A program made the position numbers and the translations under genes. From contig DUBC01000030.1 of assembly GCA_012960505.1 (NCBI GenBank), forward strand, positions 62,001 through 126,000: a DNA stretch of 64,000 nucleotides, given 5' to 3'. How positions within the stretch are numbered: the stretch's first letter is position 1; every line of letters starts with the position of its first letter. Below the pieces are notes generated by a model. It worked only from the letters and a program-made list of their open reading frames with translations. It had not been told where the DNA came from and did not search any database. The DNA is from Verrucomicrobiales bacterium. GTDB taxonomy: Bacteria > Verrucomicrobiota > Verrucomicrobiia > Verrucomicrobiales > DEV007. This document shows, piece after piece, positions 1-8,983 of the stretch.

Positions 1-435
1 AAAGGCCTCTCGTCATCAAGCATATCCGCAGGAGGCGATATTGTATTAGGCGACCCGCCCCCCGGAAAAGATGGCTGGAAAGTTCACATAATGCCTTATC
101 GTGACAAGAACCGGAAACCCACGACTATAAGAATTGCGAATGCTGCAGTGTCAACTTCCGGGAACACTGAGCAATCAATCACGATCAAGGGTCAGCGTTA
201 CTCACATATCCTTAATCCCAGCATCGGCCTCGGATTAATTCATGAAAATGCCGCCACAGTCATTGCTCCTTCAGGCACCTACAGCGACCCCCTAGCAACT
301 GCTCTCTGCATTATGGGAAAAAGAGCAATGCAAATTATAGATGACTCCTCTCAGACAGAAGCGATTCTTTTCCTCAAAAAAAATCAAGCCATAAAAATGA
401 TCCCCAGTGCAGAATTTGACAAATTTTTGGACTAA
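1..435 (+). CDS. apbE: FAD:protein FMN transferase (ApbE family), C-terminal part, truncated by window edge
   Basis: The reading frame is open from base 1 to the TAA at 433-435, giving 145 codons that lack the N-terminal half. ApbE attaches FMN through a phosphoester bond to Thr or Ser residues of exported flavoproteins, such as Nqr/Rnf subunits, in the periplasm or at the membrane. The visible part has the family's ISAGGDIVLG segment, then PPGKDGWKVHI, then RYSHILNPSIG, and finally APSGTYSDPLATALCIMG, which corresponds to the Asp-containing Mg-binding T.AD.LATA motif of the family. The ATG at 91 is internal and not the start. The next gene begins 67 bases downstream on the same strand. The assignment rests on motif order; the missing N-terminus means signal peptide or lipobox cannot be judged. 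Confidence 0.85.
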   Translation, partial: KGLSSSSISAGGDIVLGDPPPGKDGWKVHIMPYRDKNRKPTTIRIANAAVSTSGNTEQSITIKGQRYSHILNPSIGLGLIHENAATVIAPSGTYSDPLATALCIMGKRAMQIIDDSSQTEAILFLKKNQAIKMIPSAEFDKFLD

Positions 436-502
436 CCAGTACTAAGTCTGACAATCCATTAATCTTCTATTTAAAATAAACAAGGTATGGTAGAAAATAA
501 CA

Positions 503-2752
503 ATGACCGCACTGATAAATCGTAAAACATTGGTCTTATTTCTCCTGTTTTTCTTTATATTAGATAAAGGAAAAGGAAATGAAATTTTATATACCTCACG
601 TTCTCCTGGAGGATTAATACAACTCCACTTTACTTTAAGCTCTGATGAGTACGCCGTTCTGCATCGCGATGACACATTCACGGGAATAAATAGGGCAATC
701 CACATTGTCCGAGGAGAAGGAGAGCTTTCAATCGCAAAGGACCCTGCCCCCATTCCTAGAACCGGATTTTTACGTCTCCAAATACACAAAAATTCACAAC
801 AGGTAGATACGGACGGTGATGGACTATCTGATCTAACTGAAATGAATTCACTGGGATTAATGAATCCACTTAATCCAGCTCCAGCCATTGGCACATCTAA
901 AGGCAGAGTTTATATCCCTGACAGACAAACCTATGAATCTCTGTCACATCGAGACAACTTTCCCGGGTCCGCAAACATCAGCGAAGTTAAATTCGTTATC
1001 TATGACATACACACCTCATCACCGAAGCTTTATTTCGTAAACAGCAAACAATACCAGTATCATTACACTTTCAGCCGAGACGCAGTTAATAGATACAACA
1101 GCAACTCGTTATTTAATAGCCACACATATTTCACCAACTCAAGACGACGGAACACTGCCGGCAGTATCGTTTATCATCCCAACTATGTAACCCCTTCCGG
1201 ACAGACTGGAATTTACACTGTCGAATTTTGGCCTTCAGATCCTGTCGCATTCAGATTCGTTGAAACATCATTCGAAATGATTGCTTCTTCAATGCCCTAC
1301 CTTGATGGTCAAATAGCATATCATCCATCAAGTGAAACCCAGAAAACCCTTCATCAATCAGAAATAAGCCAATACAAAAGATCTCATGTTGCAGTCATTG
1401 ACTCTGAGGATCTATTCGGCAATTCGACTTATAGCGCTCTAAATACTGGAGAATGTTTTGGCAAACTCAGATTTATTACAGGGTCACAAACCATGTCATC
1501 AAGAGACATCGTCATACTTCGCAACATTCCTAATGATATAACTCACGTTGCAGGAATTATCACCGAACAGAACCAAACCCCCCTATCACATATCAATCTT
1601 AAGGCTAAGCAAAATGGAACTCCTAACGCCTATCTTAAAGATGCATCAACTGACCCAAGAATCACTCCACTCATCGGACAAAACGTTAAGCTAAGCATAA
1701 ATCCGGACGGAATCGATATTCGTCCTGCTAGCCAAGAAGAAATTGAAACTTATTTTGAAAAAATACGCCCCTCAAAAACTAGCTTTCCAGAACGAAATCT
1801 GAGTTACGATCAGATCACACAACTCTCAAATATGGATTTTTCTATGTCATCCGCATTTGGATCTAAGGCAACGAACCTTGCAGAATTAAATGAAATACTT
1901 CCCATGCGAACACCAAATGGATACGCCATCCCATTCTACTTTTATGACGCCTTCATGAAGCATAACGGCTTTTACACCGAAGCTGAACAAATGATAAATG
2001 ACACCCTCTTTCAATCCTTTCCTTCCGTGAGAGAAAATCGCCTAAAGGAATTCAGGAAAAGAATCAAAGAAACCGGAATTCTGCCAAACTGGATGCTAAA
2101 TGCTCTTAATGATTTGCAGAATTCCTTTCCTGAAAACGTAGCCATAAGGGCCCGCTCTAGCACCAACAACGAAGACCTTCAAGGATTCAACGGTGCAGGC
2201 CTTTATGAATCATACACTCATCACAAAGAAGAGGGACACTTTGCAAACACAGCAAAACAAGTATGGGCTGGCCTATGGACATACCGAGCCTTTGAAGAAA
2301 GAGACTTTTGGAGAATAGATCATATGACGGCGGCTATGGGGATCCTTGTTCATCAAAGTTTCCAAAATGAAACCGCTAATGGTGTCGGCGTAACTAAGAA
2401 CATATATCTGCCCGGCCCCGGGTGGGAAGGACATTACGTGAACGTTCAGGTAGGAGAGAATCTGGTTACTAATCCAGAACCGGGATCAATTCCCGAAGAA
2501 TATATTATTGCTAACTTAGGATTCGGATCGAATTACGAGATACAATATATCAGGAATTCAAATCAGATTGAATCGGGACAAAGAATTCTAACGCGAAACC
2601 AAGCTCTACGCCTAAAGGACTACATGGATATCGTCCACAGACATTTTAAGAACCTTTATAGAGGAAATTCCAATTTCGCTATGGAAATAGAATTTAAACT
2701 AGTTGAAAACGGTGAATTCATCATCAAACAGGCCAGACCTTGGATCGAATAA
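503..2752 (+). CDS. Exported PEP-synthase-like protein (TSP3 repeat, phosphohistidine-like domain, PEP/pyruvate-binding ATP-grasp domain)
   Basis: 749 residues. A hydrophobic signal peptide (about residues 6-24) is followed by a beta-rich region and one thrombospondin type-3 calcium repeat (DTDGDGLSDLTE, about residue 105). Around residues 340-410 is a swivelling-domain-like segment with TPLSH (His363), resembling the phosphohistidine domain of PEP-utilising enzymes. Residues 450-749 resemble the PPDK/PEP-synthase nucleotide-binding domain: GSKATNLAEL near 453, AIRARSSTNNEDLQGFNGAG near 549 and the terminal QARPW. PEP synthases normally work in the cytoplasm with His domain after the ATP-grasp; here the order is reversed and the protein appears exported. 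A catalytic role outside the cytoplasm is unclear, so it may instead be a binding or structural protein. The 3' end converges with the next gene at a 15-base gap. Function is not known. Confidence 0.75.
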   Translation: MTALINRKTLVLFLLFFFILDKGKGNEILYTSRSPGGLIQLHFTLSSDEYAVLHRDDTFTGINRAIHIVRGEGELSIAKDPAPIPRTGFLRLQIHKNSQQVDTDGDGLSDLTEMNSLGLMNPLNPAPAIGTSKGRVYIPDRQTYESLSHRDNFPGSANISEVKFVIYDIHTSSPKLYFVNSKQYQYHYTFSRDAVNRYNSNSLFNSHTYFTNSRRRNTAGSIVYHPNYVTPSGQTGIYTVEFWPSDPVAFRFVETSFEMIASSMPYLDGQIAYHPSSETQKTLHQSEISQYKRSHVAVIDSEDLFGNSTYSALNTGECFGKLRFITGSQTMSSRDIVILRNIPNDITHVAGIITEQNQTPLSHINLKAKQNGTPNAYLKDASTDPRITPLIGQNVKLSINPDGIDIRPASQEEIETYFEKIRPSKTSFPERNLSYDQITQLSNMDFSMSSAFGSKATNLAELNEILPMRTPNGYAIPFYFYDAFMKHNGFYTEAEQMINDTLFQSFPSVRENRLKEFRKRIKETGILPNWMLNALNDLQNSFPENVAIRARSSTNNEDLQGFNGAGLYESYTHHKEEGHFANTAKQVWAGLWTYRAFEERDFWRIDHMTAAMGILVHQSFQNETANGVGVTKNIYLPGPGWEGHYVNVQVGENLVTNPEPGSIPEEYIIANLGFGSNYEIQYIRNSNQIESGQRILTRNQALRLKDYMDIVHRHFKNLYRGNSNFAMEIEFKLVENGEFIIKQARPWIE

Positions 2753-2767
2753 AAGAAAATTTAACTG

Positions 2768-3841
2768 TCATTCTTCAACAATTCTATAAAACCGACTCTT
2801 ATCCTTATTTTCCAAAATTAAATTATAGGTGGTTTCCTCACCCTGGGATTCTATTCCATCATCAATCTCCTGCCAGGCCATCATATCAACAGAGCTCTCA
2901 AATGTATAAAATGAATCAGGAGCAGATGCCCAAGTAATGGAAAAAAATTCAGACTCAGCATCATAGCTCAAATCAACAATCTGCAAAGGTATCGCAGGGC
3001 CTGAAGTAACAAAAAATTGATCTCCCTCATAATCTTTAAGATCAACATCTTTCAATGAAGAATCTTGAACAAAATCCCCTTGCCCATTGGTTCCTAGATT
3101 ACGAGTCCATTCAGGCATGGAACCTAAAAATTGATTTGAGAGATAGTCATGCCCGTGTCCATTTATCATCGCACATATTTTAATCTCTCCTCTTGGTGAT
3201 CCTATCAGATTCAATGGAATCGCTAATTCCAATCCAGTCCGAACAAGTGACGCTTCTTGTTGATTTGCCAACTGACCTTGGTTAGAACCGATTCCAGCAG
3301 AATTTGTATTATTAAAACCAATAATTAGACCATTTGATGTCTCAAACGGACCAGACTTTCCCAAATTAACTGGGTCAAAACGTCCAACTAATTCTCCTTT
3401 TCCTCCTTCCCCTAATTCTGCGAAGTCCACATCAAGCTGAGTACCATTAAGGCCATGCCTCACTATCAACAAATAGTCCGCAGAGAAACCAGGATCAAAG
3501 GTGAATCCATCAAATTTTGCAGCCCAGTTATCATTGTTTGGATTTTGCGTTGCGATTATCTTATTTTGCCCACCTAATTTTGAATCAATAAAGATTTCAA
3601 GCTTATTAAAGTTTGGCTCTAGGTTGCCCGTAAGCATCAAGTACAGTTTCTCTTCAGACACAACAGTATAAGCAGCATCAAGTTCACTGCCAGGGTCACC
3701 GAATCCGGTCTGTATCCGTTGAACCGCCACTGGCTCGCCGTACCCCTCATCCCGCTCACCATCCACTTCAATTCCAAGAACTAGCACCCCACTCATCAGT
3801 GCACATCCTAAAACAAAAAGAGCTAATTTCATTATTCTCAT
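2768..3841 (-). CDS. Secreted beta-rich protein with shared C-terminal module, function unknown
   Basis: 357 residues. The N-terminus has a Sec signal peptide; the second Met (residue 4, MKLALFVLGC) is an equally good start. The first third contains YLMLTGNLEPNFNKLEIFID, a pattern I associate with hypothetical secreted proteins of Verrucomicrobiota and Planctomycetota. The last 75 residues form the module seen at the ends of several other secreted proteins here: ITWASAPDSFYTFESSVDM..W and a terminal RFYRIVEE. No catalytic motif is visible. It is convergent with the upstream PEP-synthase-like gene and divergent from asnS. The call is limited to 'secreted, beta-rich'. Confidence 0.7.
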   Translation of the reverse strand: MRIMKLALFVLGCALMSGVLVLGIEVDGERDEGYGEPVAVQRIQTGFGDPGSELDAAYTVVSEEKLYLMLTGNLEPNFNKLEIFIDSKLGGQNKIIATQNPNNDNWAAKFDGFTFDPGFSADYLLIVRHGLNGTQLDVDFAELGEGGKGELVGRFDPVNLGKSGPFETSNGLIIGFNNTNSAGIGSNQGQLANQQEASLVRTGLELAIPLNLIGSPRGEIKICAMINGHGHDYLSNQFLGSMPEWTRNLGTNGQGDFVQDSSLKDVDLKDYEGDQFFVTSGPAIPLQIVDLSYDAESEFFSITWASAPDSFYTFESSVDMMAWQEIDDGIESQGEETTYNLILENKDKSRFYRIVEE

Positions 3842-3873
3842 CAGATCTCTTAATTATAAAAAAATACTAGCTC

Positions 3874-3902
3874 TTCCTAAAGCAAAAACTAGATTGTATA
3901 AT
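3874..3902 (+). promoter_or_regulatory. Possible sigma70-type promoter for asnS
   Basis: A perfect TATAAT is at 3897-3902, 38 bases before the asnS ATG. The hexamer 17 bases upstream (TTCCTA, 3874-3879) matches TTGACA poorly, so only the -10 element is persuasive. Confidence 0.3.
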
Positions 3903-3940
3903 ACACATTCTCCGACTTCAATAGATTAAACTTCAATCGA

Positions 3941-5293
3941 ATGACAATTAAAGAAGCACTTGCCAGCAATAACCCAATTGATGACATAACCATCTCCGGT
4001 TGGGTTCGGACTCGCCGTGATTCCAAAGGCTTCTCTTTTCTATCAATCAACGACGGATCCTGCCTAGCCAACATTCAGGCAATTGTCGACGATGGGATTC
4101 CTGGATCAGAATCCATCAGCATGGCTACTACAGGATCATCTATTAAGTTAACGGGGCAACTTGTAGAATCACCTGGCAAAGGGCAGTCCTTTGAAATTAA
4201 AGCCTTAGAAATAGAAGTCACAGGCACTGCTGACGATACATATCCCTTACAAAAAAAGGGCCACTCCCAAGAATTTCTTCGTGAAATAGCACATCTAAGA
4301 CCTCGTTCCAATCTCTTCGGTTGTGTTTTTAGAACACGTTCCCGACTTGCCTATGCTATTCACCAGTTTTTTCAGGAAAAAGGATTTGTTTATGTTCACA
4401 CCCCAATAATCACAGCCAGTGATTGCGAGGGCGCAGGAGAAATGTTTCGCGTTACTACACTTGATGGAAATCAGACTGACAAGAAAGATGATTTTTTTGG
4501 CAAACCTACCTACCTAACAGTGAGCGGACAACTCGAAGTCGAGACATTCGCTTGCGCCCTATCAAATGTTTACACTTTTGGTCCGACCTTCAGAGCTGAA
4601 AACTCCAACACCACTCGCCACGCTTCAGAGTTCTGGATGATCGAGCCAGAAATGGCACATTGCGACCTTGAAGGCGACATGGATCTGGCTGAAGAAATGA
4701 TCCAATACCTCATCAAAGACACACTGCAACATTGTGCAGAAGACCTCGAGCTTTTCGGAAAATTTGTTGATAAAGGATTACTCGAAAGACTTCACTCCGT
4801 TTCAGATCAAGCATTCCAAAGAATAAGTTACACAGAGGCTGTTAAAATACTTAAAAAATCAGGAATGGAATTTGAATACCCCATCGAATGGGGCATAAAC
4901 CTTCAAACCGAACACGAACGATTCCTCACCGAAGAGTATTTCAAATCCCCAGTGACAGTACACGATTACCCTAAATCAATTAAACCCTTTTATATGCGCA
5001 TAAATGATGACGGAAAAACATCTGCAGCCATGGACCTATTGGTACCAGGGATAGGTGAGATTATAGGAGGAAGTCAACGCGAAGAACGTCTTGATGTTCT
5101 TATGAAAAACATGGAAGAAAATAACATTTCGAAAAAAGATTATTCTTGGTATTCTGACTTACGCAGATACGGAACTGTTCCTCACTCTGGTTTTGGCTTG
5201 GGATTTGAGAGGATGCTGATGTTTGTAACTGGAGTTGCTAATATAAGAGACGTGATCCCATTCCCAAGAACGCCAGGAAGTGCCGATTTCTAA
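3941..5293 (+). CDS. asnS: Asparaginyl-tRNA synthetase
   Basis: 450 residues, the usual length for AsnRS. It charges tRNA-Asn with asparagine in the cytoplasm using ATP. An N-terminal OB-fold anticodon-binding domain (about residues 15-105, [16 protein letters not shown]) is followed by a class II synthetase core. Motif 2 is the [19 protein letters not shown] segment; motif 3 is [15 protein letters not shown] near the C-terminus. The ending [13 protein letters not shown] is typical of AsnRS rather than AspRS. The ATG lacks a Shine-Dalgarno motif, as do most genes here. The next gene starts 12 bases after the stop, so the two are probably co-transcribed. Confidence 0.97.
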   Translation: MTIKEALASNNPIDDITISGWVRTRRDSKGFSFLSINDGSCLANIQAIVDDGIPGSESISMATTGSSIKLTGQLVESPGKGQSFEIKALEIEVTGTADDTYPLQKKGHSQEFLREIAHLRPRSNLFGCVFRTRSRLAYAIHQFFQEKGFVYVHTPIITASDCEGAGEMFRVTTLDGNQTDKKDDFFGKPTYLTVSGQLEVETFACALSNVYTFGPTFRAENSNTTRHASEFWMIEPEMAHCDLEGDMDLAEEMIQYLIKDTLQHCAEDLELFGKFVDKGLLERLHSVSDQAFQRISYTEAVKILKKSGMEFEYPIEWGINLQTEHERFLTEEYFKSPVTVHDYPKSIKPFYMRINDDGKTSAAMDLLVPGIGEIIGGSQREERLDVLMKNMEENNISKKDYSWYSDLRRYGTVPHSGFGLGFERMLMFVTGVANIRDVIPFPRTPGSADF

Positions 5294-5304
5294 ATGACAA
5301 TACT

Positions 5305-6147
5305 ATGAGATTAATTCTTGGACTACTGCTAATATTTGCTACGAATTCAATTGCGAAACCTGTTCGAGAGGGCGCATTAATAACTGAGTTAGTGTCTTCA
5401 AAACAATCAATTACTCCTGGAGAAACGATTGACATAGCACTCAGGATAAAGCATGACAAAGGGTGGCACACTTACTGGAAAAGCCCAGGAATTGTTGGTG
5501 TTCCCACCGGACTTGACTGGAAGCTACCAGAAGGATTTAAAGCTGGAAAGATACTATGGCCTCAACCCGAAGCTGTGAAAATGGGCCCCTATAATGCTTA
5601 TGGATACCATGACGAAGTGTTTCTAATCATTCCCCTCACTGCACCTCAAAATGCCGAACCAGGTACCAAACCCGTAATTCAAGCACGGGCCAGTTGGATG
5701 TGCTGCTCAACAGTATGCCAACCTGCATTTGCTGATCTAAACTTATCGATACAAATTTCAAAAAAGAATCAACCCCATAAAAACACCAAATGGTCGAATT
5801 TAATTAATGATTCACGGTCAACTTTTGCTCAAGCCAACAAATCATGGAAATCGACCGCCGTTCGTAAAGGAAAAAAAATACTACTAACTTTAAGGCCGCT
5901 AAAAAAAGAAAAACCCTCCTTGCCAAAAACTCCATATTTTTTCTGTGAAGACGGCCTCATTCATTCAGACAAAACACAATCAATGAAAATATTGTCCGGC
6001 CAATCCATCGAATTCCGATTACACGTCTCTGAATTTGGCCCTGAGAATCCTACTCACTTAAAAGGAATCTTTTATAATAAGAACGGACTACCTGATAACT
6101 CAGGAGCCACGCCAATATACATTAATGCGCCAATTAAAAACTCTTAA
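5305..6147 (+). CDS. Exported DsbD N-terminal-domain protein (stand-alone)
   Basis: 280 residues with a signal peptide (residues 1-17, ending SIAKP). Residues 25-155 match the alpha/N-terminal domain of the thiol:disulfide interchange protein DsbD: GWHTYWKSPGIVGVPTGLDW, the PEA..GP..AYGYHDEV segment, and a cysteine cluster WMCCSTVCQPA near residue 132-142. Full DsbD also has a membrane CcdA-type domain and a C-terminal thioredoxin domain; neither is present. It may pass reducing equivalents to periplasmic proteins or bind metal through the CCxxxC cluster. It lies 12 bases downstream of asnS with no obvious functional link. Confidence 0.75.
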   Translation: MRLILGLLLIFATNSIAKPVREGALITELVSSKQSITPGETIDIALRIKHDKGWHTYWKSPGIVGVPTGLDWKLPEGFKAGKILWPQPEAVKMGPYNAYGYHDEVFLIIPLTAPQNAEPGTKPVIQARASWMCCSTVCQPAFADLNLSIQISKKNQPHKNTKWSNLINDSRSTFAQANKSWKSTAVRKGKKILLTLRPLKKEKPSLPKTPYFFCEDGLIHSDKTQSMKILSGQSIEFRLHVSEFGPENPTHLKGIFYNKNGLPDNSGATPIYINAPIKNS

Positions 6148-6176
6148 TTGCCCATCTGGCATATGATCTCCTAGGA

Positions 6177-6204
6177 TTGACAGCTACTTTCATCACGCTA
6201 GAGT
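6177..6204 (+). promoter_or_regulatory. Promoter for tRNA-Thr
   Basis: A perfect -35 hexamer TTGACA (6177-6182) is followed after 16 bases by TAGAGT (6199-6204), 4 of 6 matches to TATAAT. Transcription would begin roughly 20 bases before the mature tRNA. Confidence 0.5.
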
Positions 6205-6230
6205 CAATTCTGTTCACAACAGAACATCAA

Positions 6231-6302
6231 GCCGGAGTAGCTCAGGGGTAGAGCAATTCATTCGTAATGAATAGGTCGTCGGTTCAATTCCGACCTCCGG
6301 CT
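6231..6302 (+). tRNA. tRNA-Thr (anticodon CGU)
   Basis: The sequence folds into a standard cloverleaf. The acceptor stem GCCGGAG pairs with CTCCGGC; the D stem is GCTC/GAGC; the anticodon stem ATTCA/TGAAT closes the loop TTCGTAA with anticodon CGT at 6263-6265; the T stem GTCGG/CCGAC closes TTCAATT. The discriminator base is T and no CCA is encoded. It reads ACG threonine codons. A sulfatase gene begins 32 bases downstream on the same strand. Confidence 0.97.
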
Positions 6303-6333
6303 CTCCAAACACAAAGAAATCCAACTATTTGCC

Positions 6334-7833
6334 GTGCTCAAAAAAATTATTCTTTCTTCATTGGTGATATCCAATGCACTGTTCGCAGCAGAAAAACCCA
6401 ATGTCGTTATCGTCTATGGCGATGATGTTGGTTATGGCGATATCGGAGCTAACGGTTCCACAAAAATACCAACTCCTCATATCGATAAAATCGCCAAACA
6501 GGGACTGCTTTTTACTGATGGACATTGCACCGCTGCAACTTGCACTCCATCAAGGTATTCAATGCTCACCGGACTTTACGGGTTCCGTAAAGGAGTCCGA
6601 ATCTTACCACCCAATGCACCCCTCTGCATATCAACTGCCGATGCCGACATCACACTGCCGAAACTATTCAAAAGAGCTGGATATAATACGGCTGTAATTG
6701 GCAAATGGCACCTAGGACTGGGCAAGGCAGGGACACCTGTAAATTGGAATAAAGAAATAAAGCCTGGCCCCATAGAGGTAGGTTTTGATTACTCTTTTCT
6801 TTTGCCATCCACTAATGACAGGGTCCCTTGCGTTTATGTAGAGAATTATCGTGTGGTTAATCTGGATCTTAATGACCCACTCTTCGTAGGCACAGTTCCT
6901 GAAGGTCATAAAAGCACCATTTATCCGTACGGAAGAACGAATCCCGAAGCTGAAACTTACTACCCAGCTGACCATCAGCACAGCGAAACTGTCATTAATG
7001 GAATCGGCAGAATCGGTAAAATGTGGGGAGGAAAGTCCGCGCTATGGAATGATGAGGGAATGGCAGACGAATTTGTTAATCAGGCGAAAAAATACATAGC
7101 AAAACAATCAAAAGAAGAACCCTTCTTCCTTTACTTTTCATCTCAGGACATACACGTGCCTCGGGCCCCCCATCCAAGGTTTCAAGGAAAAACAAAATTA
7201 GGCAAGCGAGGCGATGCGATGATTCAGTTCGATTGGTCTGTAGGGGCAATCTCCAAGGCGCTTGAGCAGGAAGGATTGACGGAGAACACGATTCTAATTG
7301 TATCAAGTGACAACGGCCCAGTTTACGATGATGGCTACGAGGATGGATCTACGGTAAGAAAATCAACCAAAGAAGCTGACCAAGGGCACGATGGTTCAGG
7401 CCCTTACCGTGGTGGAAAATACCAAATCTACGAAGGAGGGACCCGGGTACCATTCATTATCCGTTGGCCAGGAAAAATAAATCCCGGTGTCTCAAGTGCA
7501 TTAGTAAGTCAAATCGACTTCATTGCATCATTTGCTAATCTTTTAAACATTAAGCTTAAGCCGATCGAGGCTCCAGATAGCCGGAACACCTTGCAAGCAT
7601 TTATGGGGAAAGACAAGAAAGGCCTTGAGTTCACACTTGAAGAAGCAGGAAAAATGATCGCTATAAGATACAATCATTGGAAATACATCCCTACCAAAAA
7701 GAGGGCTCAACTTTTTGATCTAAGTAAGGACAAAGGGGAAAAACATAATCTTGTTTCAGATAATCCAGAGATAGCAAAAAAACTTGCAGGAAAACTTAAC
7801 TCTTTAAGAAAAAACGGTCGGCTACGAAACTAA
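6334..7833 (+). CDS. Exported sulfatase (arylsulfatase family, formylglycine type)
   Basis: 499 residues. It hydrolyses sulfate esters, probably on polysaccharides, outside the cytoplasm. The GTG start gives a clear signal peptide (MLKKIILSSLVISNALFAA). Metal-binding DD is in NVVIVYGDDVGYGDIG (about residues 23-38). The modified-cysteine signature CTPSR is at residues 70-74, so it needs an anaerobic or copper-type formylglycine-generating enzyme that is not in this window. GKWHLGLG and the late SSDNGP motif complete the active site. The C-terminus resembles other sulfatases (HWKYIPTKKRAQLFDLSKD). Specificity cannot be read from sequence. It follows the tRNA by 32 bases and may share its transcript. 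Confidence 0.93.
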   Translation: MLKKIILSSLVISNALFAAEKPNVVIVYGDDVGYGDIGANGSTKIPTPHIDKIAKQGLLFTDGHCTAATCTPSRYSMLTGLYGFRKGVRILPPNAPLCISTADADITLPKLFKRAGYNTAVIGKWHLGLGKAGTPVNWNKEIKPGPIEVGFDYSFLLPSTNDRVPCVYVENYRVVNLDLNDPLFVGTVPEGHKSTIYPYGRTNPEAETYYPADHQHSETVINGIGRIGKMWGGKSALWNDEGMADEFVNQAKKYIAKQSKEEPFFLYFSSQDIHVPRAPHPRFQGKTKLGKRGDAMIQFDWSVGAISKALEQEGLTENTILIVSSDNGPVYDDGYEDGSTVRKSTKEADQGHDGSGPYRGGKYQIYEGGTRVPFIIRWPGKINPGVSSALVSQIDFIASFANLLNIKLKPIEAPDSRNTLQAFMGKDKKGLEFTLEEAGKMIAIRYNHWKYIPTKKRAQLFDLSKDKGEKHNLVSDNPEIAKKLAGKLNSLRKNGRLRN

Positions 7834-7863
7834 ACCGTAAATAAATTAATCCCCTAGTTCACA

Positions 7864-8907
7864 TCATTGCCCATTCAGCCATTCTCTTAAGTATTCCTTA
7901 TCCTCGTCACTCAAAGAATTAATTGGAATCGTAAATTTTTTGTTATCAACCCTAACAATAGTCACTTTCTCGCCAGAAACTGAATCAACACTTGCCTTTA
8001 TCGTAACTCCTGAACGATTCGTGAAAACTCTCAATGGAGACACCTTCTTATTAGCTCTCAACCCTTTTCGCCGTTTATCAAAAAAATCGTATATCTTGGC
8101 AATCATTTTAGGATTATTCGCAAAGGATCCACTATGATCACCACCCTTAATTTCCTCATAGATATAATCCATTTTCAATCGCTTCATCTCCTGAGCCCAT
8201 TCCCTAACAATGAAAACAGGAATAATACGGTCCCGTTCACCAGCCACTAGATAAATAGGAATTTTTGTCATCTTTTTTAAAATAGAACTATCAAAACTGA
8301 CGGCAGGAGGCATCGCCGCCGGAGCCAAGGGTGCGAGCCCTGCCCATATAGAGGAGTATTTCTCACCAAGATATATAGTACCTCCGCCATCCATCGAGTG
8401 CCCCATCAAATAAACCCTCCCATCATCCACATTGAATTCTTTTCTTACAATCTCAAGCACATTCATAACATCGCGCTCACTCAACTCACCAATATTTTCC
8501 GGGTCCTTATCATTCTCCCCAAGCAACAACGCCTCAATAGTCCCCTGCTTGCCCTTACCCCTGGCCCCGTACCATCCCCGCTCATTATATCCATAAGGAG
8601 CAACCACAATATAATTACGTTTTTCCGCCTCTTGCATTATTCCCTCATAACGAATTACCTGCTGAGGATTACTTCCTAACCCATGGAGCAACACAATTAG
8701 AGGAAACTTCTTGCCCTTACTGTACCCACTAGGAACATACAGCCGGTAATCTATTTCTTTGTCAGCCTCTTTAAAAAAATAAGTTCGTTTTTCGACTTCT
8801 CCCTTCCCCGCTGAATCAGCAAGGTAAAGTACATTGAAAAAAATCACCCCAATAAACCACAATGACACTGGAACTGAAACCCTAAGGCTATGGAGTAATA
8901 TTTTCAT
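7864..8907 (-). CDS. Exported alpha/beta-hydrolase (esterase/depolymerase type) with C-terminal SHD1-like domain
   Basis: 347 residues with an N-terminal membrane-spanning or signal segment (about 9-32). Residues 50-285 are an alpha/beta-hydrolase of the PHB-depolymerase/feruloyl-esterase kind: PLIVLLHGLGSN (69-80), nucleophile elbow GHSMDGGG with Ser171, VAGERDRIIPV (acid) and GGDHSG (His). The elbow usually reads GHSMGG; here Asp173 replaces the Gly. Residues 290-347 form an SHD1-like domain (KFTIPINSLSDEDKEYLREW), typical of Planctomycetota/Verrucomicrobiota. Natural substrate unknown. It is convergent with the sulfatase gene and divergent from the endonuclease gene. Confidence 0.85.
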   Translation of the reverse strand: MKILLHSLRVSVPVSLWFIGVIFFNVLYLADSAGKGEVEKRTYFFKEADKEIDYRLYVPSGYSKGKKFPLIVLLHGLGSNPQQVIRYEGIMQEAEKRNYIVVAPYGYNERGWYGARGKGKQGTIEALLLGENDKDPENIGELSERDVMNVLEIVRKEFNVDDGRVYLMGHSMDGGGTIYLGEKYSSIWAGLAPLAPAAMPPAVSFDSSILKKMTKIPIYLVAGERDRIIPVFIVREWAQEMKRLKMDYIYEEIKGGDHSGSFANNPKMIAKIYDFFDKRRKGLRANKKVSPLRVFTNRSGVTIKASVDSVSGEKVTIVRVDNKKFTIPINSLSDEDKEYLREWLNGQ

Positions 8908-8927
8908 ATAGTGATACTATATAGTGA
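8906..8927. promoter_or_regulatory. Direct repeat and palindrome at the esterase start
   Basis: ATATAGTGA occurs at 8906-8914 and again at 8919-8927 (13-base period), and the junction forms the perfect palindrome ACTATATAGT (8916-8925). It touches the esterase start codon in the 76-base divergent intergenic region, as expected for an operator. The regulator is unknown. Confidence 0.3.
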
Positions 8928-8983
8928 CATTTAATTAAAATTTTATTAATGCAAAAGGAATATCATTTTTAATCATTCATGCG

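Noticed and set aside
442-894. Minus-strand ORF of 150 residues
   Set aside because: It lies antisense within the exported PEP-synthase-like gene, has no recognisable domain, and the plus-strand frame has a signal peptide and conserved motifs.
6231-6302. tRNA-associated integration site for a mobile island
   Set aside because: No integrase, transposase or direct repeat of the tRNA 3' end was seen in the following genes.
8906-8927. NrdR box upstream of the esterase gene
   Set aside because: ACTATATAGT resembles the core of the NrdR box but is two bases too short and not followed by a second box at the usual spacing; it is also not next to a ribonucleotide reductase gene.
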